DNA of 64,000 bases from Copromyces sp. CBS 386.78 (GCA_030685235.1 MU839080.1:558001-622000), one strand, 5' to 3'. Positions 10,080 through 24,009 are shown, counted from the stretch's first letter. Translations and numbers: made by a program. The notes: a model not told the origin generated them from the sequence alone.

Positions 10080-13000
10080 GGAATAAGGAATTAGTTTATT
10101 AATAAACGATTCTTCCGACCTATTCGATTTTAGGGAGTTTTTCGACGTTTTTACCGAAGATTTAATTCTTAATATTAAAATTTATTAGATAGCCCTTCTT
10201 TAATTCGTTAATATTATTCGTAGCATCCGGGATTTTGTAAACGGCCTTACAGAGGATATTTGACTATATTTAATTTTTCGAAATTACAAGGTTTTCGCTA
10301 GAATTATCGCCCGATAATTAGCCTTTAAATTTATTATTAAATTATTAAGAAGGGCGCTTATAATAGTTATTACGAATTATAATATTATAATAGAATAATA
10401 AAATATAATATAATATATAGCTACGGCTCTATAATACCGGATTATAATTATATTTGTTATAGCCCCCTTTAATATATTAAAAACCTTTAACGCCTTTAAG
10501 GAGACTACAATAGCCGTTTCCCAGCCCTTTAAACGTATTATTGAAGACCCTCCGATCTTTATTAGGGAAGATAAGGATAATATTAAATATTATAATGCTT
10601 TTTAATTATAGTAGAATTAAATTAGGATTGTATAGGAATTCGACCCCTTTTATTTCCTTATAAAATAAGTTAAAATCGTACGCGCAATATTCTAATTAGG
10701 ACTAAATTTACGTTCGGTATTAAATAACGGCTTAAAGAAATTTATAAAATTCTTTAAGGAGTTTGGAAAATAGCTGTAAACGATTGGCGAAATTTTCTTT
10801 ATATATTTTATAGATTAATATAATAATATTAATATTAAATTGGATATTAATAAACGTTTTATCGATTTTTATTAGGGTAATATTCTTTTTTCGTATTTTG
10901 AAATCGAATTTACTAAATTTATAGATAAATATAGGTTTAATAATGTAATAAAAGTTTATTACCTTCGTAATAAGTTTAATAAACGGCTTCGAAATATTTT
11001 AATTTCTTAAGATTTCTCCGAGGACGATAATTATATTACGTAATTAAAGTTTGTAAGGAAAGTTAGCCGGAAATTAAAAGACGTTAATTATTATAATAAA
11101 GTGGTTGTAAGTATTTTTAAGGATTTAGGTTCTTTTTTTAAGAACGCTATAGCGGCTCTTCCTATTATAATTGATAAACCTATAAATTAAAGAGGAAATT
11201 AAATAGATTTTAATTCTATAAATCTTTTTATTATATTTAACCCCGAAATTTTTAAAGAACGAAAGGAAAAGGGCTTCTATTACTATTATAACTAATAAAA
11301 TTATATTGCCCGTAATTACTTTAAATTTATTAATTAGGGTAGTAAATTTTGTGCTAATAGTAAATCGGCCGGTAAGAAGAAAAAGGGTAGGGGTAGACGT
11401 AGTAATAGTAATACTGGGTAGGAACCTACGGAAGTCCGTTCGGTAAGAGTTGCTAATATAATTATAACTTCTGCGATTAAATTGGCCGTGGGTGGTAAAT
11501 ATTATAATAAACCGGAAAATATTTAATTTTTACGCCTAATCGTATATAAAAGCCGAACCGGGTAATTATATTATAAAAATAACGGGATCCTTTAATAAAT
11601 TTAGAAAAAATACGAATTTAATTATTAAAAAATACTATTCTAAATTTAATTTTATTATTTATATACGTAATTATTAATACGTATAAAAATTATTATATTT
11701 CTTTTATTAATAATAAATATTTTGTATTTGTATTTATCGACTATTCTTTTATTATAAAATATAATCTTCCCCGCTTCCGCTTTTTTTATTTTAAAAAGTT
11801 CGTATTCGTAAATGGAAATATTAAAGGTATAATTAGCGAAAAAATAATAAGAAGGTTACGGATAGGTTACTATAAGGAAATTATTACTTTTTTAATTTAC
11901 AACTTCTTTAATAAATACCCGATTATTTTAAGGTTCCTTTAAATAAAATTCTATAAATTATATATCGATTATAAGAAAAGCGGTATATATTTTAATTATT
12001 TAAGTTATAAGGACCGTTATTTATTAATAAAGTTCCTTAATAATTAGACGGAAGTATTCTAAACTTTCTTTAGCCCTATTTCTATTATAGTTACCTACGC
12101 TTATAAAAAAGTATTTCCTTAGAATAATTCTAAATTCCTTTCCTCTCCTCTTCACATTTTTAAAAGCTATTTCTATAAGGAAGCGGCCTAGTACGAAGAA
12201 ATTGAGGATTAATTTATTAGGGCTCTTTAATTTAAGGATAAGGGATTTAAAGAGTGGACTTCCGACTTTCCTATTAGAATACTATTAATAATTCCGTTAC
12301 GGATTTTTATTATATACTACGTAGGCGTAAAAATATAGGGTATTATAAGTATTATTACCGTTTTAATACTAATTAAACGGGATATACTATACGAATTATA
12401 TATTAAATTTAATAGGAGACGTATATTAGTAAGTATATACTATACTAATATTCGGATAAATAAATATATTAAGGATAATATAAACTTTATTAATATTAAG
12501 GAATTTAACGCCGCTACTTTTAATTTTATTTACGAAAAAGACCGATTTTAATTATATATTACTAATTACGTTCAATTAGAAAGGTTAATTACTATTTTAG
12601 AATTCCGGAAGATAGATCTTACGTACGAAATTGTAAAAAATATTATCGAAGGGCGAAGGGAGAAGTATAAAGACGATTTTCTACGTTCCCTCCATTCTTT
12701 TATTAATAATATAGCTAATAAATACGGATTTAAAATAGAAAAGGAGGCGGCGGTAATTACTAAATTTATCGCTTTAATAAGAGATTTAACTAAGGACGTA
12801 CCGCTTTATAAAAAAATTATTTATTATATTTATTTAGTAAAGGTAATAGAAAAAGACGTTTAAAAGTTCTTCGATAAAGTAAATAAGTTTTAGAAGATTA
12901 AGGAAGAAATAAAAAGGATATTAATAGATTATTATTAATTATATATCGACGTTTTTCTTCCTACGTTGGTTAATAAAATGCCCCTATACTATTTATACAA

Positions 13001-14541
13001 TTATAAAATCGAATTTAAATTAAAAGAGTAATTACTATACGTTAAATTTAGACCGATATTATTTATCGAGGTTACCGTTATTAAGAAATAGATTAACGAA
13101 AATTTTAAAAAGAAATTTATCCGTCTTTCCTAATCCGCCGCCGTTTTATTTATCCTATTAGTATAGAAGCCGAGCGGGGGAGTTCGTATTTACATTAATT
13201 ATTATAGTATTAATAATATAATTTTAAAAATATAATATTTAATTCCGTTAATTAAAGAAACCCTTAACGTTATTTATAAAGCGAAGATTTTTATTAAATT
13301 TAATATTATTAGTACGTTTAATAGGATACAAGTAAAGGAAGGCTATGAATAATTTATTATATTTATTACCCGCTTTAGGCTTTTCGAATTTTTAATATAC
13401 CCGTTTAATTTATAAAAGGTATTAAAAACGTTTTAGAATTATATTAACGACGTCCTATATAATATTTTTAATATATACGCTACTATTTACTTTAATAATA
13501 TCCTCGTTTATTCGGAAAATAAGGAGGATTATATAGAGTACGTTAGTAAAGTCCTACAGAAGATAATAAATATAGGCTTACAAATCGATATTAATAAGTA
13601 CGATTTCTATACGAAACGGATTAAATACTTAGGGTTTATTATTACCCTTAGAAGTATTGAAATAGATTTAGAAAAAGTAATAATAATTACTTCGTAGGAG
13701 GCCTTAAATATTAAGAAGACGCTATAATATTTCTTAAGATTCGCTAATTTCTATTGGCGGTTTATTAAATACTTCTCTATCCTAGCAAAACTATTATACG
13801 AATTAATAAAAAAAATTATTAAAGATTAGAAATAAGAGGACTAATATTAATACTTTTTCAACGCGCTTAAGCGAATTTTTATTAGCGGACTAATATTACA
13901 TATTTACAATTAATTTAAGTAAATAGTTGTAGAAATAAATATTTTAAATTAGGCTTGTAATAGCATTCTCTCTTAATATAATAAGGATAGGGTATTATAA
14001 CTAATAATTTACTTTAATTAATAATATTCATTAGCGGAATATAATTATAATATTTATAATAAAGAATTATTCGCTATTATTAAAACGTTAGAAAAATAGA
14101 AATTAAAATTAGAGGGAATATAATAGCCGTTTAAAGTTTTAATAGATTATAAAGGATTAAAATTATTTACGGTTAATAAATAATTAATATTATAGTATAT
14201 AAAATAATTATAATTTCTCTCCCGCTTTAATTTTATTATTTAGTACCAACCGAGCTCGCTATAAGTCCGCCCTAATATATTAAATCGTAAACTGGAAGAT
14301 ATCCCGAAATACGAGGGCGATAAATACTTCTTAATAAAGAATAAAGTTTTATTAGAGAAGGATATTTTTATTAATAGTTCCTACGTTTTAAAAAATAAGG
14401 GGGATCCGGAGATTTTCGTTAGGATAATTTGCTTTTGTAATTTAGAAGCTATAAACGAAACGTTAGTAAATAATTTAGTAATAGAAATTTATAAGAAATT
14501 AACCCTTTTCTAAGACGTACTTACTTATTTAATAGACTTAA
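10080..14541 (+). pseudogene. Element A gag-pol remnant, 5' part (gag, RT, RNase H)
   Basis: Conceptual plus-strand translation is riddled with TAA/TAG. It still shows a nucleic-acid-binding knuckle of CCHC type (cysteines changed to tyrosine) near 11265-11335. The gypsy reverse transcriptase follows, with VKEGYE, a TRF-RLFEF-like stretch and an active site reading YFNN at 13488-13499 where YLDD is expected. Both catalytic aspartates read Asn, which a G-to-A change explains. The RNase H primer-grip region follows. The sequence stops at the CTTAA duplication where element B entered, between RNase H and integrase. Confidence 0.82.
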
Positions 14542-14791
14542 TATCACAGGGTTAGACCTGTGATGTGCTGTGCTGTACTGACTGCACATGTGCTGTGCCG
14601 ACCAGAGCCCAGAGCTCTGGCCACGTATATATTATCGTTACGTGCAGCCTCACGTGCCCGCGGTCTAGTCTATAGGGCTCTCGCCCATATACAGCCAGAC
14701 CTCCACGCATACTTCCTTCTCTCCTCCTTTCTCTTCATATAATAACGTATATCTTATTATACCCCCTATAGTACTATCTCGCCCCGTAATA
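14542..14791 (+). repeat. Element B 5' LTR
   Basis: 250 bp, same length as 21733-21982. The first about 190 bp are GC-richer and essentially unmutated; the last about 60 bp show C-to-T changes. Starts TATCACAGGG and ends CCGTAATA. The shared terminal blocks with element A (TATCACAGGGTTAG) suggest the two families are related. Confidence 0.93.
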
Positions 14792-15049
14792 ATTTATTAT
14801 ATCTAACTATTACGTTGCGCGCGCCTATTTAATAAGAGGAAGATTGTTCGCATTTTAATCGCGGTAATTAATTAATTAAAATTCGACCCTACGCGTTCCC
14901 GACCTCGAATTACAAACCTAGCCGTTAAGCCAGGTAAAATACTAAAACGAGCATTATTAAAATCGCTCGTACTCTCTCTCCCTTATACTTATTAAAGTAT
15001 ATTTAATTTAGCGATTAATATCTAATTTTATCGCTTTCCGAACCCAGCC

Positions 15050-18000
15050 TATAACCGACAACTTTATCGCTATTACAATTATTAACGCTATTATAGCAAC
15101 TATTAATTTAGAATATTAAAACGATTTAATAATTTTCGTTCAAACGTTCGAAAGCCTCTATTATTAAGTAATTAAAATTTTAATCCCTATTTCTTAAATA
15201 TATAATTTCGCTAACCTTTCTATTTTTCAAGCTTTCTTCTCCGTTTTCTATTGCCTACTCCGCAATAACGTAATTATAACTAAAACCGATACTCGCAATT
15301 TCGAAAAAGACTTTATCGCAGCCAAAAAAGAAGTCGTTTATTTATATATTCGTATTAGAAATTTTAACTACGAGATCGCTTATAAAGAAAGTAATATCGT
15401 AATTATCCGTACTTAATATTTATTCGCTATTTAAGCTAATATAAAGGATTATTAAAACTAAATTAAATCGTTCTATAAATAAATCGCTACTCTTAAAAAG
15501 GAATTTAATAATTTCCGTATAATATTTATGGCCGCTTTCTAATCCTAAAAGGACCGCTACTAAAAAATCCTTTTTAACCTTCGTACTTAATTCCTAAAGA
15601 ATAATCCGGCTCCCCCCCTATCTCCTAATTCAACCCCCTTACTTCTTAATATATTTAGTAATCCTAATAACGACGATAATATAATAAATGCTAGTAAGAA
15701 TAATAGCGGCTATAAGTCGGTATTACGTATTATAATTACCTCCGCCTTTAATAATAAAGGATCGTCGATCGAACGTACTATTAAATATTGCGCCTAGCGT
15801 ATATATATAAAGTTCGTTTAGGTAAATAAGCTTAAGATCTTTACCGACGAACGCCCTAAATTTTCCTTTATCGCCCGCTCTATTGAAAACGTCCCGTTCG
15901 AAGCTATTAAAACCGAATTAAACAAGGCTATCTTCGGCGAACCTTATAAATAGGCTATAACCTTCGAATTAATTAACGAATTAAATAAAAAATATAATAA
16001 TATTAATATCGTCGTTAAATCCCGCCGCGCCTTCGAAGACCTTAAAATATTTAAAGGTATAAAATAGACCGATTTTGAAGAAAAGTTCATTATATTCGTT
16101 AATAAATATAAGTTCGATAACGGTATAAAAATCTATTACCTCTATTAAAAGATTAGCGACCGCGTTCGCTTTGCCCTTTTCTACTAACGTCCCTAGTCCG
16201 CCGATAATAGGTTTAACAAATAATTTAAAACCGTTTATAATTTCGCTAAAGTATTAGAAAATAAGGATTAGTATAAGAAATAGATTAATCTATTTTATAA
16301 AGTTAATATAATTAACGCTTCTGTTCCTACTGGTCGTTCCGGTACTTCTACGACCGAAACGACTATTAATTAAGGCGGCGACGCGATAGATTTTAATATT
16401 ATAACCGAGACGGATATCCAAATATTTTGTATAATTAAAGCTAACGTTTTTAAATATCGTATAAAGATAGGCGTCTATACCCGCTGCGGAAAGCCCGGCT
16501 ATTATTCTATTAATTATTGCGCCCGCATCAATTTCAAAAAGGAGGTTAAGCCCCGCAATAATTATAATAAAGGTTGCGGCGGTAACGTTGGTAATATTAA
16601 TAACGGTAGTAATAACTATAATAATAGTAGTAATAATAATACTTCTAATAACGGAAGTAATAATAACCGTAATAATAATAGCGGTAATAATAATAGCGGC
16701 GGTAATAATAATAATAATAACTAATAGTAGCCCGCTTAGGGCTAATATAATTATAGATAATAATACCCTAACTATAGCGGCGGTTATTACGTTAATATTA
16801 TAAATATAAACTCCGGCGCTCTAATTCCCGGTACCCCGGCCCCCGGCTACTATAATCCCATTCCTACTTACTAACCCGGCTTTATTGGCCCGGTTATAGG
16901 TAATGAAAATAATTTTATTTCGGGCTAAGGAAATATGTAGCCTCCTAGTTAAATTGCGTTTAGAAGTACGAGTCTAACGGATATAGAGGAGATAATAGGA
17001 TTATTTTTATACGGCTAAATATTATTGAAATAAATAAATCTTTAGTAGATAATTGTTATAAATACCTAAATTTATTAAATCTTTCTATCTATTTATTTTG
17101 TAGATTACGTAAATTATATTATACTACTTTCGTTAATAGCGGATATACCGCCCTTAGTTTTATTAATTATTATTTCGTTTACTATTACCAATTCCCTTTT
17201 TTTCCGTTCGCCGTTCCCAAATTATTATACCTCGTTAATAATTAAATTAAGGGTAATATCACCTACTTTTCCAAATTTATAATATAGGCGGGAATTTATT
17301 ATAAAATTATTAACCTATTAATTTACAATTTAATTAAGGATAACCCCGTTATTTTAAATTACCTGTAATTCGTTTATTATATTCTAAATATCGATTAATT
17401 TAACAACTCCCTTCGGTTTAATTCTGCTTATAAATAATACGGCTATTTCCCGCCTGGGAGTTTGAATTATACTGCTCCGCTCTTAAACCGCCATTTTACG
17501 ATTTTACGACCGTTAATTTAATATTTATACTAGAATCTAACGGTAGAGGATATAAATAATAAAGGCGAATTTAATTAGTACGACGAAGTAATAGTTATTA
17601 AGCGGCTATTTATTTTTGTTATAATTAAATGTACTGCTCGTTAACGATTTTACTATTTTAAATATAGGGTTGCTAACCGGCTAGGTACTACCCTACTCGG
17701 GAAAGTGAAAGGTGGTAGCGTAATTATATTATCGGTTTTGCCCCCGGCTCCTTCCGCACTTCGCCCGGCGCCCTACTGTTGGGCCGGCGGCGTAAGGACC
17801 TCTGTAGTAAACTACCGAATCCCGGTCCGGTTTTATAGTATATTGGCTAGTCCTATTAACTTTAACGATATTAAAGAATTTCCTACCGCTATTTTCAATT
17901 AGTTAGCGGAGATTTATAAATTCCCGATTATTTATACGACTCGGGCTAATTTAAACGAAAATATTTATAAATTAACCGAAGAAAATAAAAAATTAAAAAA

Positions 18001-21000
18001 GGAAGGGTATATTTTAGACCCCTAGAGTGTAAACGACAATTTTACGCCCGATATAATAGTAGAAATATTATTAAGTAAAGGCTAGCGTCTTAAATACTTT
18101 TTCGGCAATAAATATTATTATTAGATTAATGCTTTAATAAGGAAGGGAGACGAAGCCGCCTTAAAGGCCGTAAAAATTTCTAATTTTATTAAAATTAACG
18201 GTATTAATAACGATTTTCCCCGTTACGAAGAAGTGATTAATAAATATTTTATAATAAACGGTATCGCTATTAATAAGATTACGTTTGAAAATATGGTTAA
18301 ATTTTACGAAAAAATTAATAAATTTCTTAAGACGGTCGTAGAAATTTAAATTAAGTTCCCGCGATAATATTAGTATTATACGTAAATTTTCTTATAAAAA
18401 AGAGCGGATATATTTCCCCCTTATAGGGTATATAATGTAAAGATCGAATTCTATCCGGGAATAACCCCTCCCACTTCCTACGGGCGTACGTTTAATTTTA
18501 ACGAATTTAATATTATTAAAAAATAGGTTGATAATATATTTTAAAAGAAATTTATTAAACCTTTACAATTAGAGGCTTTAATACCTCTGCTCCTTATTAA
18601 GAAACTGGGAGGCAGAATCCGCGTTTACGTAAATTACCGTAGCGTTAACAACGTTACTCTTAAATCCCGTTACCCTTTCCCGCTTATTAAAGAAACCTTT
18701 AATGCGATTTGCCGCGCTAAAATCTTTACAAAATTCGATATAATCGCTACTTTTAATTGTATTTGTATTAAATAAGGGTACGAATAGTTTACCGCTTTTA
18801 TAACCTAATTTAATTTATTTAAATCTTTAATTATTTTTTTTTAGTTTATAAAACGCTTTAAGTATATTCTAGAATTATATTAACGATATTTTATATAATA
18901 TTTTTAACGTTTACGCAACTACTTACCTTAATAATATCTTTATTTATTCCGATAATATTAAAAATTACGAACGGTATATTAATAACGTCCTCGATAAGTT
19001 AGCGGAAACGGGCCTTAGCGTTAATATTAATAAATATAAATTCTATACGATAAGAATAAAATACTTAAGTTTAATTATTACGCTTAAAAGTATCGAAATA
19101 AATGTAGAAAAGGTTAAAGCTATTACGGATTAGTAAATACTGGAGTTAAAGAAGTCCCTATAATCTTTTTTAAGCTTTATAAACTTCTATTAATAGTTTA
19201 TAAAGGATTTTTCAATAATAGTTATTCCGCTTTACGAATTTACGAAGAAGGACGCCGGGTAGTTTTAGGATAACTATTATTAGGCCGCTTTCAAGGCTTT
19301 TAAGCGGGCGTTTACTAGCGGACCTATATTCAAAATTTATAATTGGACTAAGAAGATTGTAGTCGAAATAGATGCTTCTAATTAGATTGCGGGTAGTACC
19401 CTTTCCCAATACGGAGACAATAATATTTTCTACTTTATCGCCTACTTTTCGGCTAAATATAACTCTTAGGAATATAATTATAATATTTATAATAAGGAAT
19501 TACTCGCGATTATTAAAGTATTAGAGGAGTGGAGGCCGGAATTTAAAGGAGTTTAATAATTGTTCAATATCCTAACAAATTATAAAAATCTTTAAATATT
19601 TACGATTAATAAATAATTAACCTAGTAGTATATACGCTAGTTTCAATTCCTATCCCGGTTTAATTTCTTAATTAAATATACGCCGGGTTTGAAAAACCTT
19701 CGCCTAAACACTTTAAGCCGGAAGCCTAACGATCGCCCTAACGGCGAAGAGGATAACCGCCTAACCGTTCGTAAATAAGTATTATTAAATCCGTTTTAAT
19801 TCGAAGACAGTTATTTCGAATTTAACGACCTAGCAGTAGGTTTCTCACTTTGTTTACTAAGGCCCGACGACCTTAATATTTAATTAACCGACAATTTTAT
19901 CTATACTAATTACGAGACTTCTATTTTCTTATAAGAATTAATTTCCTCTTTTATTAACGGAATTTGTTAATAGCCCGCCGCTATTAAAAAAGTTTTCTAT
20001 AAAGCTTTTTCAAAATATTATATCGTTAATAGTATTACGAAATAGCGCGACTAAATTATCGTTAACCCCTATAATAAAAATCTCTAATTTTAGCTTATTA
20101 ATCGCTAGTATAATTCCCCGGACGCCGGTCATCTAAATTATAACGCTACGTACGAACTCTTATAACGCGATTTCTACTAGGAGGGGATATATAACGATAT
20201 ACACCTTTTCTATAAAGGTTATTTGCCTTATATAAAGACTAAATCTTTAAAGAGGGGTTTAGCCGGTTATTTTAAATTAATTATAATTGTTTTCGCGCTA
20301 TAGACCGATATTTCAATTAATTATATTATGCTACTACCGCTAAGTACCTACTTAGGCCAGATTTTTAAATACGTTACTATCGTTATTAATTAATTTACTA
20401 AAATATAGTACTATATTTTAATAGTAATTTTAGAAGTGGAAGAATTAGCGGATTAGTTTATTAATTATATTTATTCGATCTATAGCCTTTTAAATAGTAT
20501 ATTCTCTAATAAAGGTATCTAATTCGTTTTATAGTTTTAATCCACCCTCTATAAACGGTTATCCGTAATTCGTAAGCTTATTTCCGCTTTCTACCCTTAA
20601 ACGAACGCCTAGATTGAACGTATTAATATAGAAATAAAATAATTCTTAAGAATCTATATTAATTAAGTATAAACGGACTAGGTAAAATAATTATTATTAG
20701 TAGAATTCGCCGGTAATAATATTATTTCTTCGTCGAACGGTATTTCTCCTTTCTTCGCTAATTATAAATATTACCCTTATATAAGTATAGAGCCTTATAC
20801 CCCTCTTCTACTAAATTTCTCCCCGGTTTAGTTTAAGGAATATTATAAGGTTAACGAATTAATGGACTATTTCTAATAAATTTAGGATTTTATTATCTAG
20901 TAATTTTATTATATATAGGAGTAATATAAGGATAATATTAATAAAAAGCGAATCGATTTTATTAAATATTATACCGGTAATATAATTCTCTTTAATACGG

Positions 21001-21690
21001 CTAATTTCGCTAACGAACGTCCGTACGCAAAATTCTATTCCTATTAGAAGGGGCCCTTTAAAATTGTCCGCGCCGAATCGTATATAGTTTATTTCGCCCT
21101 ACCCTCTAATATAAAGTGTTTATTAATTTTCTACGTTTTTATAATATAATTATAGTCCGGCTAGGGCCTTTTAAGCTAGCTTACTATAATAAACGTTTAA
21201 ATTAACGAAAGTAGGATTATAATATAGACCGACGGTTAGGAGGAGTACGAGGAATAAGTATTCGAATAGTTTATAGCTTGTTAATAGATAGGTAATAATA
21301 GATATTAGAAATATAAAGTTAAATAGAAGACTAGTAACCCTACCTAAGAACCTATTAATAACGTTATTAATTATAAGCACTATTTTTAGCAATTCTACTA
21401 TGAGTATTTAAATAAATTAGTTCCCTTAAAGGTCTAGAGGGTTTTTAAGCGATTTGCCGCCGATACTCTAACGCTAACGATAACGCTAATACCGGTAACC
21501 CCCGAACTACTATAGCGCCGTTCTAACCGTTTAGTATAGTAAGAGACGGCCGCTACTATAGAAGATAGGACGTAGAAGGATATAGAGGAAGGCTTATACT
21601 TCGTATTTAGAAGGGTGTTTCGGAAGTTAATAGATATTTACGAGGATAAGAAGTTACGGAAGGGGTTTTAAATCTATTATTTTATATGTA
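15050..21690 (+). pseudogene. Element B gag-pol remnant with chromodomain
   Basis: Recognisable pieces in order: a gag zinc knuckle reading CGKPG near 16480-16525; an Asn/Gly/Ser-rich AAT-repeat tract at 16560-16720; an aspartic protease motif reading FVNSGYTAL (17129-17155) for an expected FVDSG; RT core VYVNYRSVNN near 18620-18650; the RT active site reading YLNN at 18924-18935; an RNase H tail near 19676 with an NTLSRKP-like linker; an integrase zinc region near 20130 and core near 20360; and a chromodomain near 21236-21410 with KVKxKTSNPTxEP, the stops sitting where Trp is expected. Catalytic Asp-to-Asn and Trp-to-stop changes are all G-to-A type. At least one indel shifts frame within RT. 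Confidence 0.83.
16560..16720 (+). repeat. AAT/GGT trinucleotide low-complexity tract in element B gag
   Basis: A run of AAT, AGT and GGT-type codons gives an Asn/Ser/Gly-rich segment directly after the zinc knuckle. Part of the AT bias may be RIP acting on Ser/Asn/Gly codons, so the original tract may have been less repetitive. Confidence 0.75.
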
Positions 21691-21732
21691 TATAGATTTT
21701 TAATTCTTCGAACTTCTTTTAAGGGGGGATAG

Positions 21733-21982
21733 TATTATAAGGTTAGACCTATAATATACTATACTATATTGACTGTATATGTACTGTGCCGACTAGAGCC
21801 CAGAGCTCTGGCTACGTATATATTATCGTTACGTGTAGCCTTACGTGCCCGCGGTCTGGTCTGTAGGGCTCTCGCCTATATACAGCCAGACCTCCACGCA
21901 TACTTCCTTCTCTCCTCCTTTCTTCTCATGCAATAACGCATATCTCATTATACCCCCTACGGTGCCATCTCGCCCCGTGATA
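21733..21982 (+). repeat. Element B 3' LTR
   Basis: 250 bp, colinear with the 5' LTR. Here the mutated part is the first about 80 bp and the preserved part is the last about 150 bp, the reverse of the 5' copy. It ends CCGTGATA followed by the CTTAA duplication. Confidence 0.93.
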
Positions 21983-23660
21983 CTTAATAAGGAAAATATA
22001 GTTAAAGGAAATTAAAGGGAACTTTAAAAAATTTTCGTTCGTAGAATACCGTACTATATAGGGCCGGATTTATTATTACGGTTCGGTTTTCCTTAACCCT
22101 AGAAACGTTAAAGTCTATTATTAATTAATCCGCTATACTTACAATATGCTAGGAGTAGGGTACTTAGAAAGGAAGAAGATTTATAGCCTTCTCTTCTAAT
22201 TTTTCTTTTAACTAAAGATATACAACGCAGTAAAAATTTATTATAAAACTTATTTAACGTATATAAAGACAAAACCGTTATAATATATACTATATAAGTT
22301 TTTAAAGCCTTTATTAGTACTTTTCGCTCTATAGAAAAATATTTCTATTAATTACGTTATACTATTAACACTTTACGAATATTATAAATAAGTATTCCAA
22401 TACATTACGGTAATTATTAATAAATTAATAAAAATACAATATTTTATCCTTATAGTAAGGTTAACTACAGAGGAATTAGCGGACCGCTTTATAAAATAGG
22501 TTTATAATATTTATAATTTATTTAATACTATTATATCTAATCGAAATTCCTAATTTATTTTATAATTTTAGAAAACATTATTAACGAAGTTAAAAATTTA
22601 ATTTTACGCCCTCCTCCGCTTTTTATTTAACTACAAACAAGTAGACAGAACGTATTAACGCAAAAATAAAAAAATATTTATAAATTTTTATTAATTGAAT
22701 ATAAGACGATTAAATTAATTAATTACTAATAGTAAAATTTATTATTAATAATTTAATTTTAAAAACGACGGGAATTTTACCGTTTTTTACTAATTATAAA
22801 TTCTATCTTCGAATAGGGGTTGAGCCCGCTACGCCGTACCCCTTAAAAATATTAAAAATTTAATAGGATAAATATTTTAAAATTATTAAAATCGTTAACC
22901 GGTTTAAATAGTTTTAAATTACGTAACGATTAAAGTAAAAAAAGCGTAAAGGTAATACGAAAATAATATTAATAAAAAGAAATCGGACGCTCCGTAATAT
23001 AAATTCGGGGATAAAGTTTTATTAAATATAAAAAATTTCGAAATTGGAAAATTATATATTAAATTAATTCCGCTCCGGGAAAAGCTATTCAAAGTCCTAA
23101 AGGCTAGTAACTATATAATTACTCTTCGACTCCTAATTAATATAAAGTATAATCCTACATTTTATATTAATAAAATAAAATTTTAGGAAGGATATACTAA
23201 AGGGGATATAAGGGCAAATTAAGGGAGGATTATAAAACGGACAAATAATAAGAAAAACATTATTAAATAAAACTTTAACAATATAAGTAATTATAAACGG
23301 AACTTAAAGAATAGATAATAAGAATATTACGTCCTATAGGTATTACTATACGTATTAAACTAGTAAAAACGGGCTAACGTTGCGATATATCCGGAAGCGG
23401 TGCGGAAGTTCTACGAAAGTTACTTAAATAAACTAGCGCTACTAGATTAGATTATTATAAAAAAGTAGCGTAAAGTAATAATAGGCCGGTAATTAGAAGC
23501 GGACTAGCCGCTACTAGCGGAGGTAGGAGTAGATTAATTAGTATTAACGGGAAATATAGGGTACAGAAGATTGAAGAGGTTACCGTATAGAGTAACGGCG
23601 GCTATAGAGGCTTTTATAAAGTAGATTAAACGATTAATAAGTATTTCGATTGTTTTATAT
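21983..23660 (+). pseudogene. Element A gag-pol remnant, 3' part (integrase and C-terminal region)
   Basis: Resumes element A after B. The stretch near 22400-22600 reads as a gypsy integrase core: a TVII-N-like start, then TTEELADRF and an IISNRNS-like segment where IISDRGS is expected. Near 22980-23170 a GDKVLLN-like and FKVLKASNY-like segment fits the GPY/F region downstream of integrase. A poorly preserved region near 23270-23440 may be a second chromodomain; that is only suggestive. Confidence 0.75.
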
Positions 23661-23700
23661 ATTATTAATTAGTTATACGGCTTCTTTTAGTCTGGGGTAG

Positions 23701-24009
23701 TATTATAGGGTTAGCTTTATAATAGTTTAGAAATATACAGTTAATAGCTATCGGAACTAGGGATTAGGCTATAGCTCCGAATATAGTATAAGGCTATTAC
23801 GGCCTTTATAGAAGGCTACGATAACTTTATTATTACTATCGCTATATAAGTCGTACTAGCTCTACAATACTTATAAGATTGCTGTAGAACTGATCTCCCA
23901 AATTAGCCTCTATAAAGACCAGTCTGGGATCGCACCCTTGAACCTTTCTTCTTACTCCTTCGTACAATTACGTATATTCTTACCTACCTTGTGCCTTTGT
24001 ACCGTGATA
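23701..24009 (+). repeat. Element A 3' LTR
   Basis: 309 bp. Its first part is heavily mutated and its last about 130 bp are close to the ancestral state, opposite to the 5' LTR. It is immediately followed by the AGTAT duplication and the severed RNase H of element C. Confidence 0.92.

Larger units (their letters stand above)
14542..21982 (+). mobile_element. Ty3/gypsy chromovirus (element B), innermost nested element
   Basis: A 7441-bp element with 250-bp LTRs (14542-14791 and 21733-21982) and a perfect target duplication CTTAA (14537-14541 and 21983-21987). Plus-strand order is gag with zinc knuckle, protease, reverse transcriptase, RNase H, integrase and a C-terminal chromodomain, which defines a chromovirus. 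A polypurine tract (AAGGGGGGATAG) precedes the 3' LTR at about 21721. The interior is RIP-mutated. It must be the latest of the three insertions, because it lies inside A, which lies inside C. Confidence 0.93.
9388..24009 (+). mobile_element. Ty3/gypsy LTR retrotransposon (element A), nested in C and itself invaded by B
   Basis: Two 309-bp LTRs (9388-9696 and 23701-24009) and a perfect 5-bp target duplication AGTAT (9383-9387 and 24010-24014) define the element. Plus-strand order is gag with a decayed zinc knuckle near 11265-11335, reverse transcriptase near 13200-13700, RNase H near 13860-14250, then integrase near 22400-22600 after the interrupting element B. Net length without B is about 7.2 kb. 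A purine-rich tract (TCTGGGGTAG) abuts the 3' LTR. The interior is extremely AT-rich with CpG largely retained, the pattern expected when CpA is mutated to TpA by RIP. It is dead by many stops. Confidence 0.92.

Noticed and set aside
14560..14742. 60-codon plus-strand frame
   Set aside because: Lies entirely within the 5' LTR of element B, which is non-coding.
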